From positions 25,432 through 89,431 of the forward strand of contig NZ_VCHX02000109.1 of NCBI RefSeq assembly GCF_005768555.2: a DNA stretch of 64,000 nt, given 5' to 3'. Shown here piece after piece: positions 45,581-54,989 of the stretch (its first letter is position 1; the number at the start of each line of letters is the position of its first letter). The DNA is from Streptomyces sporangiiformans. Its GTDB lineage: Bacteria > Actinomycetota > Actinomycetes > Streptomycetales > Streptomycetaceae. The notes beneath the pieces were generated by a model that was given only the letters and a program-made list of their open reading frames with translations, did not search any database and was not told the origin of the DNA. Position numbers and translations under genes: made by a program.

Positions 45581-46756
45581 CTAGCCGGGGAAAACGGGAA
45601 TGTCCCGGTGCCTGTCCCGGGTCTCGGCCACGGTCACTGCCGCGGCGGTACCGGGCACGAGCCTGAGCTGTGCCCGGTCGTTGAACGTGACGGCCTGCGC
45701 ATCGCCGTGCCGCGACGAACCGTTGTCGGTCGCGGAACCGTGCCCCAACGCACCCTTGGAGTCACCGTTGGGCGCCGGTCGCGCGAACGACTGCGCGCCC
45801 CGCGCACCCTCGTCGTTGTCGCGCACGCCGGCATCGGGCGCCGTGTGGCCGCCGGTGAACTGCGGCCCGTGCACGCCCGTGCTCTCGTCGCCGGGGCTCT
45901 CCCCGGCATCGAGCCCGGTTGCCCCGTGCTCTTCCGCCACCCCATCGGGCTGCTGCGGCGTCGAACCGACCGGCAGCGTCTGGCCCGGGAAGGCGGGCAG
46001 AGCGGGCAGCCCCGGCAGGTACGGAGAGCTGGGAAAGGCGGGGAGTTCGGACTCGGGCGGCCACCACGACGACGCGGGCGGCTCGGCAAACCCATCCGCG
46101 ACCTGATCCACCACGTCACCAATAGGCCGTACGACCCGCTCGGCGGCCGGGCGTACGACGCGCTGGACTCCGCCGGTCACCGGGGCGGTCGCCTCGTGGA
46201 CGAAACCCTCGGGACCCGCGGAGCCCACGGGGCCAACAGGAGCAACGGCGCCGGTGTGTGACGGTGCCTCAGCACGGGACCCCGACTGGGACTTGGCCGC
46301 GGGCGCGGGCGCGGGCAGAGCGTCGTCCAGGCCATGGAGCCCGGTGGCCCTCGGGCTCGACACCGCCGACTCCGCGCCCTCGGCACCCTCGGAGTTCCGA
46401 GCGCTCTTCGCCTTCTTCGCGTCCTCGGCGCCCTGCGTGACCCGTTCGGCCGAACGGGTCACGGCACGCTCGGCCGAACCCTGAACGGACCGGACCGCTT
46501 CCGCCGGCCTCACATCGGGTGCCACACCGTCCGCCGCGTACGCCCGCTCCCCGCACAGCAGCCCCAGCACGAACAAGCCGCCCAAGAACAACCCCACTTG
46601 AAGCACACGCCACCCAGCCGCGTTACGCGTCACGCGCAAGGCAGCACCGGGCAGTGCGGCTGACAGGGTCAAAGCGGGGAGAGCCTCCCGTGCGGCGGGA
46701 CGAGTCAGGACGATGGCGGAACACAGCGCACCGTTGAAGACGCGATGATCCTCCAC
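45581..46756 (-). CDS. secreted Ala/Pro-rich protein of unknown function
   Basis: A 391-residue product. A hydrophobic export segment (VLQVGLFLGGLFVLGLLCGERAYA-ADG) occupies residues 48-72, followed by low-complexity sequence with helical repeats (SAERAVTRSAERVTQGAEDA; VQRVVRPAAERVVRPIGDVVDQ) similar in style to the neighbouring hendecad protein. The start is uncertain: GTG 46756 has GGGAG upstream, a TTG at 46777 is further, and GTG 46633 would place the signal peptide at the very N-terminus. It may be functionally linked to the next gene, 237 bp downstream. Confidence 0.6.
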   Translation of the reverse strand: MEDHRVFNGALCSAIVLTRPAAREALPALTLSAALPGAALRVTRNAAGWRVLQVGLFLGGLFVLGLLCGERAYAADGVAPDVRPAEAVRSVQGSAERAVTRSAERVTQGAEDAKKAKSARNSEGAEGAESAVSSPRATGLHGLDDALPAPAPAAKSQSGSRAEAPSHTGAVAPVGPVGSAGPEGFVHEATAPVTGGVQRVVRPAAERVVRPIGDVVDQVADGFAEPPASSWWPPESELPAFPSSPYLPGLPALPAFPGQTLPVGSTPQQPDGVAEEHGATGLDAGESPGDESTGVHGPQFTGGHTAPDAGVRDNDEGARGAQSFARPAPNGDSKGALGHGSATDNGSSRHGDAQAVTFNDRAQLRLVPGTAAAVTVAETRDRHRDIPVFPG

Positions 46757-46840
46757 GGGACTCCCGAGGTTGCGCAAGTCCCCCGTTACCGTTGGGTAGT
46801 CATGTCCGGTTTTTCATGGACGGCCCCCTCATTCCCCCTT

Positions 46841-48061
46841 TTACTGGCCCGGACTCCCCGAGTCTGGTATGGGAAGCGGGCGCTTCTCGATCGCCGCCGC
46901 CATCACCTCCGGGAAGAGGTCGGGCGTACAGGCGAACGCCGGTGCGTCCAGCGCCGCGAGCGCCGCCGCGTGCTCACGGTCATAGGCGGGCGCCCCCTCG
47001 TCGGACAACGCGAGCAGCGTCACGAACTGCACCCCGGACGCCTTCATCGCCGCTACCCGCTTCAGCATCTCGTTCCGTATGCCTCCCTCGTAGAGGTCGC
47101 TGATGAGGACGACCACGGTGTCGGCGGGGCGGGTGATCTGCGACTGGCAGTACGCGAGCGCCCTGTTGATGTCCGTGCCACCGCCGAGCTGCGTGCCGAA
47201 GAGGACATCGACCGGGTCGTCGAGCTGGTCGGTGAGGTCGACGACGGCCGTGTCGAAGACGACGAGCCGGGTGCTGATGGAGCGCATCGAGGCCAGTACG
47301 GCCCCGAAGACCGACGCGTAGACGACGGACGCCGCCATCGAGCCCGACTGGTCTATGCAGAGGATGACTTCCTTCTTCACGGACTGGGACGCGCGCCCAT
47401 ACCCGATGAGCCGCTCCGGCACGATGGTCCGGTATTCCGGCAGGTAGTGCTTGAGGTTGGCCGAGATCGTGCGGTTCCAGTCGATGTCGTGGTGGCGCGG
47501 CCGGCTGATGCGCGCGCTGCGGTCGAGGGCTCCGGTGAGCGTGGCCCGTGTGCGGGTCGCGAGCCGCTTCTCCAGGTCCTCGACCACCTTGCGTACGACG
47601 GCCCGTGCCGTCTCCTTGGTCGTCTCGGGCATCGCCTTGTTCAGCGACAGCAACGTGCCGACCAGGTGGACGTCGGCCTCCACCGCCTCCAGCATCTCCG
47701 GCTCCAGCAACAGCGTGGACAGCCCGAGCCGGTCGATGGCGTCCCGCTGCATGACCTGGACGACGGACGACGGGAAGTACGTCCGGATGTCCCCCAGCCA
47801 CCGGGCAACGGACGGCGCGGAAGCCCCCAGCCCCGCCGACCGGTCCTTCCCCGCCCGAGCCTTGCCGCCCCCGGACCCGTACAACGCCCCCAGTGCCCCG
47901 TCCATCCCGGCATCACGCCCGCCCAGCGCACACCCGGTAGCGTCCGCGTCCGCCCCACCGAGCACCAACCGCCAGCGCCGAAGTCGCTCGTCGGAGGCAC
48001 CGGACGCGTCGGTCGCGCCGTCCCCGCCCGTCACTTCCGTACTCATCGGGTTCGTGCTCAT
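46841..48061 (-). CDS. VWA-domain protein of the MoxR/DUF5682/SWIM locus
   Basis: A 406-residue protein. After a variable N-terminus and a helical region (YFPSSVVQVMQRDAIDRLGLSTLLLEPEM) comes a von Willebrand A domain at about 215-390. Its metal site is complete: CIDQSGSMAAS (DxSxS), GGGTDINRAL (Thr) and ISDLYEGG (Asp). In CoxE-like systems the VWA partner works with a MoxR ATPase to assemble or remodel protein complexes. It overlaps the DUF5682 stop by one base (TGATG), so the order MoxR-DUF5682-VWA is coupled. It seems to match the E. coli YehP type, as far as I recall. Confidence 0.85.
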   Translation of the reverse strand: MSTNPMSTEVTGGDGATDASGASDERLRRWRLVLGGADADATGCALGGRDAGMDGALGALYGSGGGKARAGKDRSAGLGASAPSVARWLGDIRTYFPSSVVQVMQRDAIDRLGLSTLLLEPEMLEAVEADVHLVGTLLSLNKAMPETTKETARAVVRKVVEDLEKRLATRTRATLTGALDRSARISRPRHHDIDWNRTISANLKHYLPEYRTIVPERLIGYGRASQSVKKEVILCIDQSGSMAASVVYASVFGAVLASMRSISTRLVVFDTAVVDLTDQLDDPVDVLFGTQLGGGTDINRALAYCQSQITRPADTVVVLISDLYEGGIRNEMLKRVAAMKASGVQFVTLLALSDEGAPAYDREHAAALAALDAPAFACTPDLFPEVMAAAIEKRPLPIPDSGSPGQ

Positions 48062-50526
48062 CAGGACACCCCCACAAGGTCGTTGTCGTCGGTGGCGGTC
48101 GGCTCGTCCAGGCCCAGCAGCAGGTGCAGCACCGGGAGGACGGCGTCCGCGCGCTCGGTGTCTAGCTCGGGGTCGAAGCCCGGTGGGGCGGAGGTGGGCG
48201 CTGCGTTCCCCCGCACGCCCGGCCCGCGCCGCACGAGCTCGCCGAGGGTGCGGCGCACGCCCGGCTCGTACGCCGAGAAGGTGCGCCGCAGCAGCGGCAG
48301 CACATCGGTGAACGCGTCCGCCGGTACCCCCGTCAGCCACGCGTCGACCAGCCCGAGCAGCCGCTCGTCGTGCACGAGCAGCATCCCGCCCCCGGAGCCC
48401 CCGCCGACGAACCCCTCGATCCACGCCGCCGCGTCCCCGGGCGCCGTCCCCGGCGACAGCACCAGCCCCATGAGCCGCGCTGCCTCGTCCTGCGCCAGCT
48501 CCCCGTCGTCCAGGAGCAGTCGGACGGCACGCCCGCGAATGACTCCGGGGATCGTGTCGCGCGTGGCGAGCGTACGCAGCACGGAGTGCCAACGGGCGCG
48601 TATGCCGGAGCGGGTCCCCGCGGCACGCGCGCCGTCGGCCTCGCCGGCCGGCACCGCCGCCGTGGCGACCTCCCCCAGCAACCCCACGGCCCCGTGCACC
48701 GCGTCGACATGTCCCCGCATCTCCTCGGCCGCCTCCGCGTCGAGGGCGGCGCAGGCCGGGGGCAGGCCGACGAAGACACGCTCGGCGAGCCCCACGGCGA
48801 CCTCGGCCAGCGCATGCGTCCCCGTGCCGCGTACGTCGCCGTAGCGCAGCGAGCGGACCAGGGCGGGCAGGGCCTGGGCGAGGTGGCCCACATCCGCGTC
48901 GAGGGCAGCGCGATCGGCGAGGATCCGCATCACCACTGGGAGGGCGTCCGGGAGTTCGGCCAGCAGGCAACGCTCGGCGAGGGCCGTGACATCGGCCAGG
49001 GCGCGTGCGGCGACGGCGTCCGCCTCGGCCTTCGCGGTCGCGGCGGCGAGCACCGTGGTGCCCCACACCCCGGCCTCGGCGACCCGCACCGCCAACTCCG
49101 GTTCCCAGCGCAGTCGCCAGGCCTCCCGGAACGTGCCGGTGCTTCCGCGTGACTCTGCGGGCGCACCCCACTCGATGCCCAGGAGCCGCAGCCGGTGCAG
49201 CAGCCTGCTGCGCTCGGCGTCGTTCTCCTTGCGCAGGTCGAGCTCCAGTTCCCGCTCCAGCGCCTCCGGTTTGAGCCTCAGCCGCCGCTGGAGCCGGGCG
49301 AGGTCACGCTGCAGCGGCACCGCCGGCGCCGACGCGGGAACCTCGCCCAGTACATCGCCGACGACGAGCCGGTCATGCACCAGCGTGAGCGGCACGTCCG
49401 AGCCCTCGCACATCACGGCCCGTACGGCGTCGGTGGTCTCGGTCAGTCCCGGCAACGGCCGGCCACGCATCGCGGCGAGCGTGTCGGCGAGCCGTACCGC
49501 CTCGATGACGTGCGCGGACGAAATGATCCGGTCCTCGTCGCGCAGCAGCCCGGCCACCTTCGTCATCCAGCGCTCGATCGGGCGGTCGGGGGCGCTGAAC
49601 AAGTGCCCGTACCAGCCGGGCGAGTCGATGCCCGCGCCGTAACCGCTGATCCGTGAGAGCCGCCGGTGCGTCCAGGGCACCCATGTCATGGCGACCTTTG
49701 CCTTGGGCAGCCCTCTGAGCAGGGCACGGTCGGCCGCGACGGTCGCCTTCCGCCGCAACGCGGGCACATGCCACGCCCCGCACACCACGGCCACGTCGTC
49801 CCCGAACTCCCGCTGTGCTGTCCGCACTTGGAGCCGCATATACGCCTCCCGCACGAGGTCCCGGTCGTGTCCCCCGCTCCCGTACGCCTCCCGCAACGCA
49901 CCCATGGCCTCAGCGAGCACCGCGAACGGACCGAACGCCTCCCCGTCCTGGACCCCCCGGTGCTCGATCACGTCCTCCCACCACCGCTCGGGGTCGTCGT
50001 ATCCGGCGGTCTCGGCGAGTACGGCGAGGGGATCGATCCGGAGGGCTTCGTCAGGCGAGGACTCGCCGGGGGCTTGGGCCGCGTCCTCCGGTCCGCTCGG
50101 TGTGGCGGACGCGTCCGGCGCCTCGTCCTCCCTCCCCCACACCAATGTGTGCGTGGCCGGGAGGTCGATGAAGCGGGCCGGAACGTCGTGCTCCAGAGCC
50201 CAGCGGATGGCCACCCACTCGGGTGAGAACTCGGCCAGCGGCCAGAACGCCGACCGGCCCGGCTGGTCCACCACATGCGCGAGAAGCGCGACGGGTGGCT
50301 GCATGCCCTCGTCGGCGGCCAGCGCGATCAACGCGTCGGCCTCCGGCGGCCCTTCGACGAGCACCACGCGAGGGCGCGCCGCCTGGAGCGCCGCCCGCAC
50401 GGCCCGCGCCGAACCGGGCCCGTGATGCCGCACCCCAAGCAGCAAGGGCCCGTCACTGTGCCCCCCGCGGCTGTCCGCCACGTGCGTCGACTCCGGCGCT
50501 GCGGCCTCCGGCAGGAATCCGCTCAT
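48061..50526 (-). CDS. DUF5682 family protein
   Basis: An 821-residue protein. The N-terminal third begins LLLGVRHHGPGSARAVRAAL and VVLVEGPPEADALI, with later VVCGAWHVPAL, and resembles the TraB/erythromycin-esterase-like layout with conserved histidines and glutamate, suggesting a metal-dependent hydrolase core; this is a reading by eye. The C-terminal half is helical and repeat-like (LAERCLLAELPDALPVVMRILADRAALD). It overlaps both neighbours (ATGA with the MoxR gene, TGATG with VWA). I associate it with DUF5682, which travels with MoxR-VWA-SWIM genes. Confidence 0.75.
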   Translation of the reverse strand: MSGFLPEAAAPESTHVADSRGGHSDGPLLLGVRHHGPGSARAVRAALQAARPRVVLVEGPPEADALIALAADEGMQPPVALLAHVVDQPGRSAFWPLAEFSPEWVAIRWALEHDVPARFIDLPATHTLVWGREDEAPDASATPSGPEDAAQAPGESSPDEALRIDPLAVLAETAGYDDPERWWEDVIEHRGVQDGEAFGPFAVLAEAMGALREAYGSGGHDRDLVREAYMRLQVRTAQREFGDDVAVVCGAWHVPALRRKATVAADRALLRGLPKAKVAMTWVPWTHRRLSRISGYGAGIDSPGWYGHLFSAPDRPIERWMTKVAGLLRDEDRIISSAHVIEAVRLADTLAAMRGRPLPGLTETTDAVRAVMCEGSDVPLTLVHDRLVVGDVLGEVPASAPAVPLQRDLARLQRRLRLKPEALERELELDLRKENDAERSRLLHRLRLLGIEWGAPAESRGSTGTFREAWRLRWEPELAVRVAEAGVWGTTVLAAATAKAEADAVAARALADVTALAERCLLAELPDALPVVMRILADRAALDADVGHLAQALPALVRSLRYGDVRGTGTHALAEVAVGLAERVFVGLPPACAALDAEAAEEMRGHVDAVHGAVGLLGEVATAAVPAGEADGARAAGTRSGIRARWHSVLRTLATRDTIPGVIRGRAVRLLLDDGELAQDEAARLMGLVLSPGTAPGDAAAWIEGFVGGGSGGGMLLVHDERLLGLVDAWLTGVPADAFTDVLPLLRRTFSAYEPGVRRTLGELVRRGPGVRGNAAPTSAPPGFDPELDTERADAVLPVLHLLLGLDEPTATDDNDLVGVS

Positions 50527-51713
50527 GCGCTCACCTCGCGGCAGGCCCGGTAGAAGTCCTTCCAGCCGTCGCGCTCGCGGACGACCGCCTCCAGGTACTC
50601 CTGCCAGATGACGCGGTCGGCCGCAGGATCGCGGACGACGGCGCCGAGAATGCCCGCGGCGACGTCACTCGGGCGCAGGACGCCGTCCCCGAAGTGGGCA
50701 GCCAGAGCCAGCCCGTTGGTGACGACGGAGATGGCCTCCGCGGTCGACAGCGTGCCGCTGGGCGACTTCAGCTTCGTACGACCGTCCGCGGTGACGCCGT
50801 CGCGCAGCTCACGGAAGACGGTGACGACCCGGCGGATCTCGTCGATGCCGTCCGGCGCGGTCGGCAGGTCGAGGGAGCGGCCCATCTGGTCGACCCGGCG
50901 CGAGACGATGTCGACCTCGGCGTCGGCGCTCTCCGGCAGCGGCAGCACCACCGTGTTGAAGCGGCGGCGCAGGGCGCTGGACAGGTCGTTGACCCCGCGG
51001 TCGCGGTCGTTCGCGGTGGCGATGAGGTTGAAGCCGCGTACGGCCTGCACCTCCTGGCCCAGTTCCGGTATCGGGAGGGTCTTTTCCGACAGGATCGTGA
51101 TGAGGGTGTCCTGAACGTCGGCGGGGATACGGGTCAGCTCCTCGACACGCGCCGTCATCCCTTCCGACATGGCGCGCATGACCGGACTCGGCACCAGCGC
51201 GTCGCGGCTCGGGCCGTGCGCGAGCAACTGCGCGTAGTTCCAGCCGTACCGGATCGCCTCCTCCGGCGTGCCGGCCGTGCCCTGCACGAGGAGGGTCGAG
51301 TCACCGCTGACCGCCGCGGCCAGGTGCTCGGACACCCATGTCTTCGCCGTGCCGGGCACGCCGAGCAGGAGCAGCGCCCGGTCGGTCGCGAGCGTGGTGA
51401 CGGCGACCTCGACGATGCGGCGCGGTCCCACGTACTTCGGAGTGATCACTGTGCCGTCCGGCAGTGTGCCGCCGAGCAGGTAGGTCGCGACGGCCCACGG
51501 CGACATCCGCCAGCGGGCCGGGCGCGGGCGGTCGTCCTGCGCGGCCAGCGCCGCGAGCTCGGCGGCGAACGCGTCCTCGGCGTGCGGCCGTAGCGCCTCG
51601 TCCTTCTTGCCCGCGGGCGCCTGCGCGGCCGTATCCGCGCTCGCGCTCGTGTTCGCGGGCGCGGACTCATTCCGGCTCGGGTCGACGGACGTCTGGTCAA
51701 CGGAAACAGGCAT
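50523..51713 (-). CDS. MoxR-family AAA+ ATPase
   Basis: A 396-residue AAA+ protein. Walker A is LLLLGVPGTAKTWVSEHL, sensor 1 is GFNLIATANDRDRG and the arginine finger region is LSSALRRRFN; the linker LITILSEKTLPIPELGQ is typical of MoxR proteins. MoxR ATPases act as chaperones for VWA partners and metal or complex assembly. First gene of a coupled three-gene operon. GGAGGGGG precedes ATG 51713. A damage-type promoter element lies 55-75 bases upstream. Confidence 0.88.
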   Translation of the reverse strand: MPVSVDQTSVDPSRNESAPANTSASADTAAQAPAGKKDEALRPHAEDAFAAELAALAAQDDRPRPARWRMSPWAVATYLLGGTLPDGTVITPKYVGPRRIVEVAVTTLATDRALLLLGVPGTAKTWVSEHLAAAVSGDSTLLVQGTAGTPEEAIRYGWNYAQLLAHGPSRDALVPSPVMRAMSEGMTARVEELTRIPADVQDTLITILSEKTLPIPELGQEVQAVRGFNLIATANDRDRGVNDLSSALRRRFNTVVLPLPESADAEVDIVSRRVDQMGRSLDLPTAPDGIDEIRRVVTVFRELRDGVTADGRTKLKSPSGTLSTAEAISVVTNGLALAAHFGDGVLRPSDVAAGILGAVVRDPAADRVIWQEYLEAVVRERDGWKDFYRACREVSA

Positions 51714-51766
51714 GGCTAAGTCCCCCTCCAGCTCGGCCGGTGTCGGCCGGTTCGGATCTGGTGTCC

Positions 51767-51789
51767 ACCGTGCACCACACCACTGACAA
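51767..51789 (-). promoter_or_regulatory. PafBC-type (RecA-independent) promoter for the MoxR operon
   Basis: On the minus strand TTGTCAGTG (51789-51781) is followed by eight bases and CACGGT (51772-51767). The recalled consensus is TTGTCRGTG-N8-TAnnnT; the upstream box is perfect and the -10 matches two of three fixed bases. The leader to ATG 51713 would be about 48 bases and holds a ribosome binding site. Confidence 0.6.
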
Positions 51790-51827
51790 TGCGCTCCGAC
51801 CTGCGCAAACGCGGTCGCGGCGGTCGA

Positions 51828-51850
51828 TTGTCAGTGGTGGGATCTACCTT
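51828..51850 (+). promoter_or_regulatory. PafBC-type (RecA-independent) promoter for the SWIM gene
   Basis: TTGTCAGTG (51828-51836), eight bases, then TACCTT (51845-51850) fits the consensus TTGTCRGTG-N8-TAnnnT completely. Transcription should start about seven bases on, at or next to ATG 51858, so the mRNA would be leaderless. The 13-bp box CACCACTGACAAT is repeated inverted at 51778-51790. Confidence 0.75.
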
Positions 51851-51857
51851 CGATTGC

Positions 51858-53210
51858 ATGACTCAGCAGGGGGTGCGCTGGACCGCGGATCAGGTGCTTG
51901 CACTGGCGCCTGACGCCGCGTCACGCAAAGCGGGAAGCAAACTCGGCGCGGCGGGGCCGTGGTCGGAGGCGGGCAGTTCTGACGAGGGGACGGTGTGGGG
52001 GCTGTGCCGGGGCAGTGGCAGCAAGCCGTATCAGACGGTCATCGACATCGCGGACTCGACCGGGCCCGCGTACAAGTGCAGTTGCCCGAGCCGCAAGTTC
52101 CCGTGCAAGCACGCGTTGGGACTGCTGCTGCTCTGGGCGGGCGAGGACGGGACGGTGCCGCGGGGGCAGGCGCCGGACTGGGCCGAGCAGTGGATGGAGG
52201 GGAGAAGGAGGCGCGCGGAGGAGAAGCGGACGACGAGCGGGGCGTCCGGTGCTTCGACGGGTGATCCGGAGGCGGCGCGGCGCCGGGCGGAGCGGCGGGC
52301 CGAGCGGATCACGGCGGGCGCGGCGGAGCTGGAGCAGCGGCTGACCGACCTGCTGCGCGGTGGTCTGGCGGCGGCCGAGCAGGCGGGGTACGGGCTGTGG
52401 GAGGAGACGGCGGCCCGGATGGTCGACGCCCAGGCACCGGGGCTGGCCGCGCGGGTACGGGAGTTGGGGGCGATCCCGTCCTCCGGGCCAGGCTGGCCGG
52501 TGCGGCTGCTCGAGGAGTGCGCCCTGCTCCACCTCCTCGACCAGGGCTGGCTGCGCCGTGAGCGACTGCCGGAGGGACTCGGCGCGACGGTCCGTTCACG
52601 GATCGGGCTGTCCGGCTCGGCGGACGGCCCGCCGGTGCGCGACCGCTGGCTGGTCCTCGCCCAGTACGACACGGGGGACAGCCGCCTCACGACGCGCCGC
52701 ATCTGGTTGTACGGCGCGGAGTCGGGACGCAGCGTGCTGCTCCTGTCGTACGGAGCCGCCGGCCGCGCACCCGAACTGGCGCTGCCCGTGGGACTGGTCC
52801 TGGACGCGGAGGTGTCCGCGTATCCGGGCGAGGGTCAGCTGCGGGCGGCGCTGGGCGAGCAGTTCGCGCCTCCGGCGCCGGTGGTGCTTCGGCCGCCCGG
52901 GGTGAGTGTGGCGCGGGCGACGGCTCTGTACGGCGAGGCCCTTCGACACGACCCGTGGCTGGACGCCCACCCGGTGACACTGGGCCGGGTCATACCGACC
53001 CCGGACGGCGAATCGTGGCAACTCGCCGACGCGGACGGCGACTCGGCGCTGCCCCTCACCACCGCCGCGTCGTCCCGCTCCGGGCTGTGGCGCCTGGTCT
53101 CGCTGTCCGGAGGCGCTCCGGTCACGGTCTTCGGAGAGTGCGGCCACCGCGGATTCACTCCGCTCGCGGCCTGGCCGGAGGGCCCCGGGGAGGCGGTGAC
53201 GCTGTGCTGA
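51858..53210 (+). CDS. SWIM zinc-finger protein
   Basis: A 450-residue protein. The SWIM motif YKCSCPSRKFPCKHALGLLL (C-x-C-x-n-C-x-H) lies at about 68-88 and should bind zinc and DNA or protein. Residues 130-450 are a helical then beta-rich region with conserved-looking WLDAHPVTLGRVIPTP. ATG 51858 is chosen: it is seven bases from the -10 box and no ribosome binding site exists, as expected for a leaderless mRNA. It begins the right arm of the MoxR divergon and resembles the YehQ role, as far as I recall. Confidence 0.85.
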   Translation: MTQQGVRWTADQVLALAPDAASRKAGSKLGAAGPWSEAGSSDEGTVWGLCRGSGSKPYQTVIDIADSTGPAYKCSCPSRKFPCKHALGLLLLWAGEDGTVPRGQAPDWAEQWMEGRRRRAEEKRTTSGASGASTGDPEAARRRAERRAERITAGAAELEQRLTDLLRGGLAAAEQAGYGLWEETAARMVDAQAPGLAARVRELGAIPSSGPGWPVRLLEECALLHLLDQGWLRRERLPEGLGATVRSRIGLSGSADGPPVRDRWLVLAQYDTGDSRLTTRRIWLYGAESGRSVLLLSYGAAGRAPELALPVGLVLDAEVSAYPGEGQLRAALGEQFAPPAPVVLRPPGVSVARATALYGEALRHDPWLDAHPVTLGRVIPTPDGESWQLADADGDSALPLTTAASSRSGLWRLVSLSGGAPVTVFGECGHRGFTPLAAWPEGPGEAVTLC

Positions 53211-53286
53211 CGTCCCAGCGCCCGCTCTCTCCTCCCGCCCTCTCCCCACCATCGAGCCACATCGATTCCGTACGGAAGGGACGCGC

Positions 53287-54903
53287 ATGAACAGGCTCCT
53301 CACTCCCACGGATGCGCCCACCGGGAGCTCCTGGGAGGAGCTCGTGACCGTGGCGCTGCTCGGGACCGAGCGGCGGACGCCTCCGGGGGTGGCGCCCGGG
53401 CGGGAAGCGCCGGGGGCACTGCTCGACGCGGCGGCCGTGCAGACGGTGCGCCGGAGGGCCGGGTTGCGGCCGGGACGGGCGGCAACGCGACTGGCGCCGG
53501 CGGTGGAGGACCCGCGGCCGGCGCTACCGCCCGCGGCGGCGCGCAGGCTGTCGATGCTGCTCGCCGACCGGCCCGGCGCCGGGAGCGGCGGCCGCAGAGG
53601 GGCGACGCCCGATCTCATGGAGTTGCTGCCGCAGTGGCTCACGATGGCGAACCGGCGCGGATTCGCGGCACCCCCGGAAGCGCTGCCCGCGCTCCTGGAC
53701 GCCGCCCGGGGGCGTACGGATCTGCGCCCGGCGGCGCTGGCGTTCGCGGGACCGCGTGCGCTGTGGCTGGCGCGGCTGAACCCGGACTGGCGGTTCGCGC
53801 TGCGTTCGACACCGGGTGGGGGCGCCGCGCTGCCCGGCGCCGGAGAACGGGAACGGATTGAGCGGTTGTGGCAGGAGGGGCTGTTCGCCGAGCGGGTGGC
53901 GCTCCTCGCGGCGATACGGGCGCGTGACGCGGCGGCCGCGCGCGAGCTGCTCGCCACGACGTGGGCGACGGAGCGGGCCGAGGACCGGCTGATGTTCCTG
54001 GACTCGCTGCGGACGGGGCTGTGCGCGGCGGACGAGCCGTTCCTGGAACAGGCGTTGGCCGACCGCAGCCGCAATGTGCGGGCCACGGCGGCGGAGTTGC
54101 TGTCCGCACTGCCGGGTTCGGCCCTTGCCGGGCGGATGGCGGAGCGGGCCGGCTCGTGCGTTGCCGTCGACCACACGAGCGGCACGCCGACCATCGCGGT
54201 CGAGGCCCCGCCCGAGTGCGATGCGGGCATGGAGCGCGACGGGGTGGTGGCCAAGGCTCCGGCGGGGCGGGGTGAACGGTCCTGGTGGCTGGGCCAGTTG
54301 GTGGAGGCGGCACCGCTCGGGACCTGGTCGCGGCGGTTCGGGGGGCGTACGCCCGAGGAGATCGTGGCACTGCCCGTGGCGGACGACTGGCAGGGTGAGC
54401 TGCATGCCGCGTGGTGCCGGGCGGCGGTGCGACAGCGTGATCCTTCTTGGTCCAGGGCGCTGCTGGGCGCCCCCACCGCGCCCGAGGCCGGGGGGCCGGG
54501 GGCGGTGTCGCTGGCCGAGCGGGCGAAGTTGCTCGGCACGTTGGGGGGCGAGGAGCGGGCCGAGTGGGTGGCGGGGTTCATCGCGGTGCACGGGTTGTCC
54601 GAGGCGTTCCAGTTGCTCGGGGTGTGCGCGGTGCCGTGGGCTCCGCCTCTGGGGCGGGCTGTTGTGGACGCGCTCAATATCGCTCGGGACGCGGGGAGTT
54701 ATCCGTGGAGTTTCAGCGGAGTCATGGGGCTGGCCGAGCGCTGCCTCGATCCGTCGGAGGCGGTCCGCCTGGAGGCCCTCACGGCCGTCCCCGACGAACC
54801 CGAGAACGCGTCGCCCGGTGCCGGGGGCTACTGGGCGGAGTCCTTCCAACGCCTCGTCAGCACGTTGCGCTTGCGCGCGGCGATGCGGTCCGAACTGTCG
54901 TGA
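53287..54903 (+). CDS. DUF5691 family protein
   Basis: A 538-residue, mostly helical protein starting SWEELVTVALLGTERRTPP, with HEAT-like segments (ARELLATTWATERAEDRLMFLDSL; SRNVRATAAELLSALPGSALAGRM) that suggest a scaffold. I recognise it as DUF5691, known beside SWIM proteins. No catalytic motif is seen. GGAAGGG precedes ATG 53287, 76 bases after the SWIM gene, so the two are one transcript. A protein-interaction role in the divergon is likely. Confidence 0.78.
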   Translation: MNRLLTPTDAPTGSSWEELVTVALLGTERRTPPGVAPGREAPGALLDAAAVQTVRRRAGLRPGRAATRLAPAVEDPRPALPPAAARRLSMLLADRPGAGSGGRRGATPDLMELLPQWLTMANRRGFAAPPEALPALLDAARGRTDLRPAALAFAGPRALWLARLNPDWRFALRSTPGGGAALPGAGERERIERLWQEGLFAERVALLAAIRARDAAAARELLATTWATERAEDRLMFLDSLRTGLCAADEPFLEQALADRSRNVRATAAELLSALPGSALAGRMAERAGSCVAVDHTSGTPTIAVEAPPECDAGMERDGVVAKAPAGRGERSWWLGQLVEAAPLGTWSRRFGGRTPEEIVALPVADDWQGELHAAWCRAAVRQRDPSWSRALLGAPTAPEAGGPGAVSLAERAKLLGTLGGEERAEWVAGFIAVHGLSEAFQLLGVCAVPWAPPLGRAVVDALNIARDAGSYPWSFSGVMGLAERCLDPSEAVRLEALTAVPDEPENASPGAGGYWAESFQRLVSTLRLRAAMRSELS

Positions 54904-54989
54904 GCCCGCCTTCTGCCGGTGGCCGACTGCGGTGAGTGGGGGTGCGCCTTTCCAGGGGGCGCTGGGGAAACGAGGGTGAGTGGGGCGCG

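Noticed and set aside
43277..46261. Open frame of 994 codons on the plus strand
   Set aside because: It is the mirror of the hendecad protein gene; the true strand has a signal peptide, start and regular 11-residue repeats.
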